Positions 39,915 through 50,900 of a stretch of DNA of 64,000 bases are shown piece after piece. The notes under the pieces are model-generated. The model saw only the letters and a program-made list of their open reading frames with translations. It had not been told where the DNA came from and searched no databases. Made by a program: the position numbers and the translations under genes. The first letter of the stretch is position 1, and every line of letters starts with the position of its first letter. Source of the stretch: Balanoglossus misakiensis (taxonomy: Eukaryota > Hemichordata). The DNA lies in NCBI GenBank assembly GCA_040954595.2, contig CM082578.2, forward strand, positions 6,324,001 through 6,388,000, written 5' to 3'.

Positions 39915-41336
39915 TTGATGCAGCCCAGCTCATTTGCATAACAATCCACAGTGGAGACCAGAACTTTCCACTCAAATTAGAAAATATTATTCAATGACTG
40001 ACAGTGATTTCTTTTCTTCAATATAACCAAAATGAGCTAAAAATTGACTACAGCAACATATTTTCATATGAAGGCTAAAAAAATTGGCTTTCAAATGATG
40101 CTAAAATGATTATGAAAATATAAAATTTCCACTACATTTTACCTTACTGAATATTCTGGAACACGGTTTAGAGAAAAATATAGATTTTTTTTCAGCAACT
40201 ACAGTTCGTCTTGAAATAAACATAAACAAAATAGATGGTCTGATTATCTTATTTTTTTTTATTTATAACTATTTTTTGTTATTCCTTTTACACTTGTGTG
40301 TTGACATAGCATTTATGTCAGTTGCCAGTCAGCTGAACTGCTCGCGCTCAAGCAGTAGCAGCACCCATATAAGACGTCTGAGGGCACTGTGGGCTGCACA
40401 GGGTTAAATTATTTAATAAAGGAAAAGCTGTGATCACGGAAAAAATGAAAAGCCACACACAACATATCATCAAATGTGATCAGCCGAAAATGGTATTGCC
40501 AAAAATTCATGACAGGCCCATTGCAAAGTGACATCTATAAGTACCAGAAAAGGAAAGATGCAGAAAGAAAGTTTATGAAGTTTAATGTTGACAAAATTCA
40601 TTATGCTACTTGTTTAATCCATCATCTGATGATGATTGTCACATCCGTAGTAGGTGTGACCGTGTTGAAATATCTTAAAAAACTGATTTGTGTTCAATAA
40701 ACTTCGTCTCAAACAGACTCTTACTTCTGCTGACCTAATAAAGACTACTTGTTGCCATGTAGAAAATATCTATTTTATTGGAAAAAAGTAAGTTGGACTG
40801 TGAGCTTTGTAAAGTCCCCGATTCTCTTGAACATAGGTATTTGCATTGTTCTTTGGCAAAGGATCTTTGGTAGAGAATCAACAATACAGTTCAACAAAGT
40901 ATCGACAAAACGTTCAAACTACAGAATTGTGATATAATTTTCACTTGTTATACAAACAAAAGTTTCTCAAGAATGGAAGAAAACATTGTAAATCTGTTAA
41001 TTTCAATTGGTAAATGGTGTATCTACAAATACTGGTTGCTTGACAAGAATTTTCCTTTAATTATCATGTTTAAGTGTGAGTTTAGACAGAGGTATAAAGT
41101 AGATAAAATACATGTAAAATTTTGAACTATTTTTTTTTGTTTTTGTCCTATTGATTTGTACATGGTATTCTTTTGATGTACACTTTTGTAGTTATGAAAC
41201 CTTTTGCAATCATATTAAAAGAAAAAAAAAGACTACTTGTATCTGTACCAAATATTGAAAGTGTATGACTAAGCTTGCTTTTGCCGATGACCACACATTA
41301 CACATGTGTGCAAATAATTTTTGCGCTTGGCCTGCC

Positions 41337-42294
41337 TAAGGGACCGTTCAGTTTTTACGGCCGGGGGGGGGGCCGGCAAAATCCAGGGGGGGGTCACTTA
41401 AATTTTGAAGTCCTAAAGGGGGGGGTCATCTGTTTTTTTTAAACGTTTAGGGGGGGGGTCACATACTTTTGCCACTGAACTTTTGCTTTTGAGTCCACAA
41501 AATTGCAGTTTCGCGCCCTTTATTTTACAAAATTTTCTAATGTGGGAGGGGCACACCCCCTCCCACACCCACCCCCTTCATTCTCCGCCACATTTCATTT
41601 TTTGCTAGTTTGTGTAGTGTACCAGGGCAGAGTGCTTACCACCCCAACCCCACCGATGATAATATTTAACAAAGTAAATACATAAGGGAGAATAATCGTT
41701 TAAACCATTTCGCATAACTGATAGTTTCGTGCTGCATCTTCTATATACTAGAAGTTTTATAAATGATGTCATGACGAAGATGACGCCAAATCTTCTAACT
41801 TTGAGTGGAGTGGCAAAAGTAAAATTGGTCCTCCCAAACATTGAGTTAATTTGCTTTTGAGTTCATTAAAATGCAACTTTGAGCACTGTATTTTACAAAA
41901 TTTTCTTATGAGGGAGGGGGACACCCCCTCCCACGCCCACCCCCGCCACTTTTCTTGTTTTACCAATTCTAGCAACTATTGTATTGACTTGTCATTTGAA
42001 TTTGTTCATAGATTTCTTTCTTGCAAGGATATACTATTATATACTTCAATTACTTTAAGAAATTTATAATTGAGGTGTGAGGAGCCTCATTCCCTTTATT
42101 GCATACAGTCTATAGGATCAGGACGGCGAATGTTTTCGGCGGGGGGGGGGGGGGGTTCATCATATTTTTGGGTCTGTCAAAGGGGGGGTCATCATTTTTT
42201 GGTGCTGGGTGAAGGGGGGGTCGGCCTGATTTTGAAAACCGATGACACAAACTTGCCGGCCCCCCCCCTGCCGTAAAAACTGAACGGTCCCTTA
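41337..42294. mobile_element. Non-autonomous DNA transposon, 0.95 kb, 23-bp terminal inverted repeats, TA target duplication
   Basis: AGGGACCGTTCAGTTTTTAC plus GGC at 41339-41361 is repeated exactly in inverse orientation at 42270-42292. TA flanks both sides. Next to each repeat is a G-run (or C-run) and GGCCGGCAA. Inside, a segment of about 95 bp is present twice in direct orientation (about 41483-41578 and 41851-41945), each copy holding a GGGAGGGG...CCCCTCCC palindrome. There is no transposase frame. The TA duplication suggests mobilisation by a Tc1/mariner-type or similar enzyme, which is inference. Confidence 0.75.
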
Positions 42295-42312
42295 AGACAA
42301 ACTTCCCCTAAT

Positions 42313-42643
42313 TAAAATTCTGGTTCAGTTTTATGAGAGATTCGGGGTTTAAGGCTGTATTAAACATGAAATGCGAACAACTCAAATAATTACCACATTG
42401 TTGCATGTAAAATACGAAAAAGTTTGTGTTCCGTTACGTGAATGCATAAAAAGTCAGTCTCGCCATTCGAGGTAGGTCACTTGTCCGATAGCGGCGTGTT
42501 AAAATTCTGGTTCAATTTTATGACAGATTCAGGGTTTTAGGCTTACCACATTGTTGCAATGAATGTACGTTTACATGTAAAGGACGAAAAAGTTTGAGTT
42601 CCGTTACGTGAATGCATAAAAAGTCAGTCTCGCCATTCGAGGT
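42313..42643. repeat. Diverged tandem duplication, about 150 bp per copy
   Basis: AAAATTCTGGTTCAGTTTTA starts copy 1 and recurs with one change in copy 2 near 42500. Both copies end with an identical stretch beginning TTCCGTTACGTGAATGCATA and running to CGCCATTCGAGGT (about 42429-42472 and 42599-42643). Copy 2 lacks about 20 bp of the middle. It directly follows the transposon at 41337-42294. Confidence 0.8.
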
Positions 42644-43109
42644 TACTTGTAAGTAAGTACACATGTGTGTGGCGGGCATGATACCGGTCGTTTTCCACTG
42701 ACGGGATTGAAAACAGTCAGTACCAGACTAAAACAGATTTACAGTCTACCAGACTTTAAAAACCAAAATGCACATTACCTGCATATTATAAGTAGACGAT
42801 ACGGGGCAAATAAGTATTACTCGCAGGGATTGCGCTAGGCCTCAAAATCTTGGGGTCCCTGGGACCCCTTCCTTGTGAAAATCAGGGGTCCCTAAATATT
42901 TTTGTGGGTCCCCATTTTTTCAATATATTATAACACATACGTACTCGCCACACACTTACTGGCGAAGTCAACATCACAATTTAAGTGTATTTCCACATTT
43001 ATTTTCATTTTCTATGAACGTTTCATTTTTTATTATAAAGTAATTTCCTTCTGGCTTTCTGTTCATTGAAGTTTGACATAGCTTGAGAAAAAGATTTTGC
43101 CAATCAATA

Positions 43110-43111
43110 AT

Positions 43112-43149
<38 letters not shown>

Positions 43150-43170
43150 ACAAACAAACAAACAAACAAT
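43110..43170. repeat. (AAC)n then (AAAC)n microsatellite
   Basis: About 13 AAC/ACA units pass directly into five AAAC units. The change of period suggests slippage from a common seed or the tail of a retroelement. Confidence 0.9.
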
Positions 43171-43805
43171 AAAATCGCGGAGGGAGAGCCCCCTGTGTTT
43201 ATACGGGGAACCACAGAGAGGAAGCGATGCATAGCTATCGATGTCAGAGTGTTCTGATCGTTGACGAGTTTTGCCCCCATATTTAACCCAGTCCAGCTAC
43301 ATGGAGTCGGATAAATCAAAGATTTTCAAGCGAAAACGGGTGAAAGGATTACATGTACACCAATGAAGATAGACAGGCTGTAAAAAGCATAATCAAAAGC
43401 GAGAAATTTTCTCTTTTTTGCGGAAATCAAACACATAGAACGAGGGAGTCAACAAAGACACCCGCTGAACTGTCGAAAACAAGGTCGCGCGCGTTCGATT
43501 GACCGTGCGCGGTACATCGGGTCCACCGCTCGATGCAGTCGGCCGGCTGCATGGGTACGTCCCGCGATCGCGCGCGACCACCCGCTCTCGACATCGGCCT
43601 CTAATTAATGACACATCGTTCACAACTTGTTGACAAGGCAATTGGCGGACCTGCCAAAGGAAAAACGAAGCCAGTTTTTCTTTTGTTGTCAGGAAAACTC
43701 TAACATGCTTTAGTCAAATGATTATTTCACACTTTGTTTTTGTTTACAAGTGTCAATTCTTTACTATCAATCACGTGATCTGGCAATGTGTCACATGGCG
43801 CAGTC

Positions 43806-43998
43806 ATTTCCAGATGACGGGCAAGCAATATTTCGGCATCCAGTAAAAGTTTTTCCAAGTATGTTTTTACTTTAGAACCGCCAAACACATAACATGTATC
43901 GGGTATGTTGCCTCATCAGCCTCATTGCATTTCGTCTGCACAGTCTTTGTCTGCACCACGTAAGTCCACGTTGCTGAAGTTGCCCGTCATCTGGAAAT
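43806..43998. mobile_element. 193-bp inverted-repeat element
   Basis: ATTTCCAGATGACGGGCAA (43806-43824) is repeated exactly in inverse orientation as TTGCCCGTCATCTGGAAAT (43980-43998). The interior has no open frame. No clear target-site duplication is visible, so an inverted duplication of another origin is not excluded. Confidence 0.65.
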
Positions 43999-46900
43999 CA
44001 GAACGCGAACGTAACTGCCACCTGAACGCGTCTGACGTCATTTGATAGCGAAGAATCTTCTGGATTAGCAAGCCGTAAAAGCGTTTTTGAATAATCCCTG
44101 ACTCGTACGAAGGTCAACACGTGCAGCAGATAAATATGGCGAAGCTACTCGTGCGAAGCTAGGTCAACACGTTGCGCGTTGGTGGGCGGTACTTTATATG
44201 TCAATCATTTGCTTCGGCCAATCACTACGGCCGTTCCGACGATGTGCGCCTCAACAGCAAATTAGGCGTAACTTTGTAAAATCGTTAGGAAATTTACTGT
44301 GGGTTCGGGGAAAAACTATTACGTTTTCACAGATTAGTTGATGCATAATCCCTCGGGAACAGAGTTGGGCCTAACATTTTGTTACCTGCTACAGACAAAA
44401 AGTCTGTTGTTTACTGTTTCGGTGAGAAATGCCACCCTCAAACTTAGTTGAAATACCCAGCAATTGTCCGTTCAAGGGTGTAAGCGGTAAAATTTAAGTA
44501 TTAAAACAATTAACATCGGAATATAGTCGCTCAGGTAATGAAAGAAAGACAGTGCAACAGTGGCACATAAGTGTTTCGAGAGGAAATGCGTTTACAGAGA
44601 CGAAACCTGAACCTGAACAAATTAATTATGCACCAATCCAAATATCACAAATTCCTCCGACTCCTGCTCCGACCCAACTGGGTTTGTTCAGAATTGGTGT
44701 GTGTGCGATAAAGTTTGGCCCAATGTTCAATTCGTTATCTTTTTATGCACTTCTTCCAATTTAATAATTTTCGTATCTAGCTGTTTCAAGCGAAATTTAG
44801 AGCACGCCAGCCATGTATTTCTGCCACTCTATATGCTCTACACCCGATCTTTATTCCCAGATTTCGAGATGGTATGCATGACGCCAATTTTTCTAAAACT
44901 GAAACAGAAACTCCTTTTGAAACTGAAACTCCCCCACGAAAGCCGATATGACGAAGATAAAGCAGGATGTAATCGTCATAGTTTTTGAAAATGTCAGCTT
45001 ACAGGAAGAAGAAGTAAACACTTATAATCAACTTTATATTTGTGTATATTAAAAACCGCGACATTTCTGCATAACTAACATGCAATTAAGAGAACAAATC
45101 TGCAGGTTTCCAGCAAATGTGATTATACTCAATTATCGGGGTAGGCTATTATCACAGCCCCCTCACTGGCAATTAACTCAAATACCACGTCCTTTGATGG
45201 AGTTCAGTAGTGGGTGTGTTGGGTATATCAGCTAGTAAAATCGGGGTTGAGGAATCCATAAAAGAAGGTGGATTAAAGAATTAAAGAACAACTTATGTCG
45301 AAATATGAAGTCATGACAGATAAGCGGGAAGAAGATGTACAAGCCTTGACAGTGCATGCTGTGGTCGGGCCAGTGCACCTGATCTGGCTGGTAGCTTGGT
45401 ATTTTCTATTTCTATTTTCTGCCTTCAGGCAGTATGCGACTCAGAAATTCAAGTCTTCCACCGTTTTGTCATATTTGTTCAAGGCAATCTTAGATTATTC
45501 TTTCTTGAAATTGACAACACAAATCGGGCGTACCCATGCAAAAAGTTGAATTAAAGACAGCAAAATTGTCTCAAATTTGACATTCAAAATGGCCGCCAAT
45601 AATGATATTAATGATATTTGTAAAATAATGCCGGTAAAAACATTTTTCATTTTTCCATAATTCTGTCCCTGATACACATTCTGCCTTATTGTCAGTTAGG
45701 AATTTAGAATAATCAAAATAAGGTTTGGCTCAGTCAATTTGAAATCTCCACTGTTGGTATTTGCAGGCAAAGTAGTAACAAACACATTCTTTGCAATTCT
45801 TTGAGAAATATATGATTGTAAAATTGCACTCTTAGATTCTTTCCTTCAGATTCAAGGAACCCAATCCATCAGTCCAATCATTCGTTTTCTACGTCATCAT
45901 CTAACCACACAAACGTCACACCTCCACACCTCTGCAAAAGAAAGCACTGCAGATTCAGCTATGACTCATTTGGCATTTACTCAGTGATTTATTGCACATA
46001 TGATCACAAAGTCTCAACATTTGAAATCAATGAATACCTTTTCCTCAATTAGAATGAAAATGTTCACCTTTCTCTCAACAGATGCCAATATTACTGCGTC
46101 AAATAGACGTGTCAAATCCTTCGAATCAGTGGACTCCTTTTTTTTCATTTAAAGGTATACAGTCACCGATCTAATGTAAATACGTCCATATATGGCTGGA
46201 ATGGTGTATTTGAGTGTTCTAAAGAACATATGGTGGCGCTCTTTTTTTTTCAAGTGTGCCACCCACTGAAAATCTGTGATTGGCTCGGTCTCTGTTTACC
46301 ATGGTAACTGTAGCTAAATATGCATAGGCGACCGTATACCTTTAAACCACGATCACTGGCGATTTCCTCATTTTTCCAGCTTGTAGAAAAGAGATTTTCC
46401 GAAATCATGAACTTTAACATTGTCTTGCAGGATAGATGCTCTGAAGACAATTGTGACTTTGCTAACGCAGTTGTTGATGAAGAACAAATAGGTCTCTTCA
46501 AAGAGAATTTACACAGCAATCATGACATTGGACACTGCGAATGGAAAACTGGATAGAATTTAAATGATCTACCTTGAAACTTAAATGTATAGATATGTTA
46601 AAATAATGAAGCAAAAACGTTTTTTCATCCTTGACATAAACAGGCCACATGTTTTTAAAATCTCACCAGTTACAAATAAGTTGCATTGTTTTTTTCCATC
46701 TGTCTATGTTATAAGTAATGGAAATGTACAATATAAGTAATGGAAATGTACAATTTAAGTAAAATTCAAGTATTTACAATAACAAAGTTGTAATTTATTT
46801 TTCCATAATGTCATTACTTTCAAAATTTCTCAATAATTCCGAAAATATACATCTGAAATAATCTTGAATGTTGTTAATAGTAAAATTGTGTAAAACACAC

Positions 46901-47034
46901 AGAAAGTGCATGTGCTGATATCAAGTTTTCATAAGAAATGCATTTTTGCCAGCAGACTAATAGTTCATCTGTAAAACTAAGTGATTTTCCACCTTTAATG
47001 TTTTTTTGTAAATTAAAAATACTGCTAACATCTC

Positions 47035-47168
47035 CGTTTAGTTGTCTTGTGACCAATGACACCGTACAGTAATGGTTTAAAAATAACTTGAATTTTACCA
47101 ACGTTTAGTTGTCTTGTGACCAATGACACCGTACAGTAATGGTTTAAAAATAACTTGAATTTTACCAA
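47035..47168. repeat. Exact 67-bp tandem duplication
   Basis: 47035-47101 and 47102-47168 are identical, each starting CGTTTAGTTGTCTTGTGACC. There is no spacer and no change, which suggests a recent event or an assembly artefact. Confidence 0.95.
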
Positions 47169-47977
47169 CAAAGCTGTCCAATAAAAAACTTGCAAACTGG
47201 TCAATACTTTCTCTGCCTCTGGCCCATGTTATGATACTACCTTTGATTCACCTTAGTTTACTGACACAAGATTTCTCGGCCCCTCTGCACTTTGTTTAGA
47301 CTGGTTTCTGTGTACATAAACTTTAAAAACACACAAACAATTAGTAAATATAAAGAAAAAGTTTGTTGGAAACCTTAAAAACGTTTTTAAAAACCCTGGA
47401 ACAGTCAGCTGGAGATGATGAACCATTTAAATATTATTTTATAGTATTGTCTGTATCCATAGCAACATGCATGCCAGTCAGAATTTCTTTCTTGGAGCGT
47501 GATGCAATGTTGATATCATGCTGCCAGTCTTATGTCCAACAGAATCTAGCTACGACAATGATTACCGGTAAGTAGATTTCAGCACCTGGAGTGTATTCTC
47601 AATGGTAAAGTCGTTAAAAGTCTTCATGGTTTAAAACAAATTTGTCTTGTGTATCAACCAGTTGCTTGTTCTGAGATATGCTCTTTAGCTTGGCAAACAC
47701 AAACTAACTGTGTCTACTGTAGAGTGGCAAGTATTTCACTGTTAGCAGTTAAAATTTGATTGTCAAGAATAGCCACACACATTATGCATTATATATAGAC
47801 TATGTTACAAAAGTTGCATATTTGGTGTTTCAACACCTGCGAGATCAGTTGCTTAATATGCAAAATAAAAATATTACGTATATTTAAAAAAATTCTGGCT
47901 CTTCAACCATTGCAGCAGCCAAGCGTTCGTGCTGGAGTTACAGCTTTCAAACCACAAGGTGACCTTGAAAAGGTTTT

Positions 47978-50900
47978 CTAGGTGTCCACCGTGGTCTCAG
48001 TTGGCACGTTGGGGGCGCGTTCCCTTTGACAGCAAGCCATGTTTTTGACATCTTTTATGAAGAGAGGGAGTATACACAACATCGTGAGTGCCGTCTAAAA
48101 TGAAGAAAAGGGGGAGATAATCAAAAAAGATCTGACAGATCACATCAAACATGGACAGACGTTGCAATATTTGTCACTCACAAAAATAACCCATTTTACA
48201 GTATCTACGGTACAAAATGCTTCAATCATCAAATGGCCATAAACACAATATGCTTTTGCAATTTCCTAGGCAAAATTGAGACGCATCATGTTTACAATGT
48301 AACTAGCATCTCAAAAAAACAACATGTAGAATGAGCATTTCATTTACTCACCATTAGAATAAAAAGATAAAACACCCAGTACCAGCCAAGGTGGAGCTGT
48401 ATCACAGGTACCAAAAGCTGTTTACAGAAAAAAAGATCATGAATATTAAAAAAAACATCATCCTTTGCAAGGTTGTTGAACTGCTCACCAGATGACATCA
48501 TAGTGTCTGAAGCCAGTCCTGCCAGATCTTGAACCACAAGAGGGCGCTTTACTGGAACACTAATATATGATATTACGGCAATCATTGAAGCAAATACATG
48601 AAAGATAGCCATTCAAGATCAAACATTCCCAAAATGAAAAAAAAACACCTATGGATTTGCCAATAAAGTCGAGTACTAAAAACTACTGAAAATACTAGGG
48701 CAATGCAAGGACAGTGTTGATTCTGCGGTATCCTACAAAACCCCAGGTCACAATTACTGTACCAAGAACAAAGCAAACACACAGCATGGGGGACGACATG
48801 ATACAAAAACTTAGAGCAAAGCATCATGGGATATCCACATGGAAGACCCCAGGGGGTGTCTCACCTGACCAATAGCAGCACCAACGCTACCAGTGCCGTC
48901 AACGATGCCTGTCACAGTGGACAAAGCCTCGCTGCTACCTCGGATCTTGTCCTGTCGGCCGAGATCGGCAGACACTGCGGCACTGATCAAGTTCGCAACA
49001 CCACCAATAAAAAATCCTACATGGAAAAATGAAAAGTGGAAGGTTCAATACACATCCGGGAAACTAACACTGCGCAGTCACTTTGACCCCCATTGCTCTA
49101 CAAAGAGGATTAAGATGGTGTGACATTCACCACAGTTGTCAGATCAAATAATATTCTTGTATAAACTTGAAATCAGTCAGAATTTTGTTCCCACTGGTCC
49201 CTGGTATTCAGCATGTAGTGTGTAGTCTGTCATCGGTGGAGTTGATTATTCAAAGTTCAACATGTGGCGGCCATTTTGGATACAGGTGTGTCGGCCAACG
49301 TCACTAAAAACCACTGACCAACATCAGTTTTATTGCCCTTCTTATCAGTGCTTTTGAACTGATGCTATGAACAGGATGAAAGAAACAGTGGGATCGGGTT
49401 GTTTAACACATCAGCATGTTCAAGTAATGGCTTAATCTGAACATTAGGACAGACGGCCTCTGTCCGTGACAACCCCACCTGTAAGATATGATGTCTTATG
49501 CAACAGATAACCTTTGGCCCTCCTGTCACTTGAAAAGGGTCACCTTGACCTTGAATATCTGTAACTCTACTCACCTGTGACTGCCATTAAAAAGCCATTG
49601 ACATCCTTATTATTGGGGGACACTGCAAAGGAAGAAATTACAAACCAAGGATTAATCAACTCTAAAAGACATTAGCAGAAATTCAATAAGTCTGTCAGTT
49701 ATCATATGAACATCTCTTGTATGTATTCTGCCAACTGCTGGAATTAAAATACATGGCTGTCATCAATCATAGCATAGCTTAACGACTAAATAATGCAGCG
49801 GACAATTTAGAAAGAAAGGTTTCATGCATCTCACTGCACTAATTTCTCAAGGTAGCAAAGATGATAAATCCATCCGAAAAATTATAGATCGTTAAGGCAA
49901 CTAGTCGGTGGAATGATTTAAGATGAATCAAAAGATATGTTTTCAATTTCTGCAAAATGCACCAGTGGTTTCAAAGGGATTCAGATGTTGAGTTGTACAC
50001 ATATCAAGGCCAAGTTGACATTGGTTCTTAACTTTGAAGTCAGTTATAGTGAATTTGACAAGTATTATTATTATAGAAGAGTGGACCACAAAAGAGGAAA
50101 GTGCCACATATTTTTTTCAATTTGCGAGTTCATTTTTGGGTCAGAGTTTGTGTACTACATATTGCAAACCTCTTCCAATGGTAATACTGCTCTTGAAATG
50201 CACTTTGAAAATTTTTGTCAGGGAGATAAAGCAAAATTAAATTCAATCAAAATGCCAATATATGTCATATGCAGCTCGTAATATGTGTGTGTTAAACCCT
50301 TTCACCACCATGGTTTAGTCCAAACCCAAGGTAAGACCTCTGAAGAGGGTTAAACAAATCTGGCAAAAACTTACCACTGTAAATGTATAAAGAACCAATT
50401 GACAAAGCCAACATGGTCATTAGCACCGGTGACCTTGACCTCATTCTGTCGGATATAAAACCACCTATAGTGCCACCTGTGAAAGAAACCAATAAACAAA
50501 GTCTTAGTATTGAAGGAGGGAGGAATCTGACGATTGGCAATCAATGTGCAAATCTGATCAGTGCAAAGACTGTAAATGAACCATTAAAAAACAATCTGTT
50601 TCCTCACCTATGATTCCGCCAATGTCATAAAATATGCTGATCTCATCAGCCGATTTTTCCTTCCAGCCGAATTTGTTGTGCAGGTAAAATGGAAGCCAGA
50701 AGAAAAAGGAGTAATTGACCAACTTCAAACAGGCGTACGACAAGGCATACTGAGGGGGAAAAAACACATAAAAAATGATAAAATTACAAACATTAAAAAT
50801 GTCTAAAAATTGATTTGAAAATGAAGTAACTGGGACTGAATCAAATAGTTGCAAATTGATCTTGTTTTACATATCTGCTCAAGAAATGTCCTCATAAAAT

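Larger units (their letters stand above)
37685..47977. other. Gene-poor intergenic interval with repeats
   Basis: It separates the 5' end of the FAM120-like gene from the 3' end of the SLC37A3-like gene. I find no exon series on either strand. Contents are listed separately: minisatellite (39561-39914), terminal-inverted-repeat element (41337-42294), duplicated segment (42313-42643), (AAC)n array (43110-43170), 193-bp inverted-repeat element (43806-43998) and an exact 67-bp duplication (47035-47168). The first few hundred bases should contain the FAM120-like promoter, but no TATA box or other core element stands out. Confidence 0.7.

Noticed and set aside
39506-39975. Two overlapping minus-strand frames of 142-147 codons (INAHQQAST-type repeats)
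   Set aside because: They are translations of the 10-bp minisatellite, whose unit has no stop in these frames; there is no start context or splice support.
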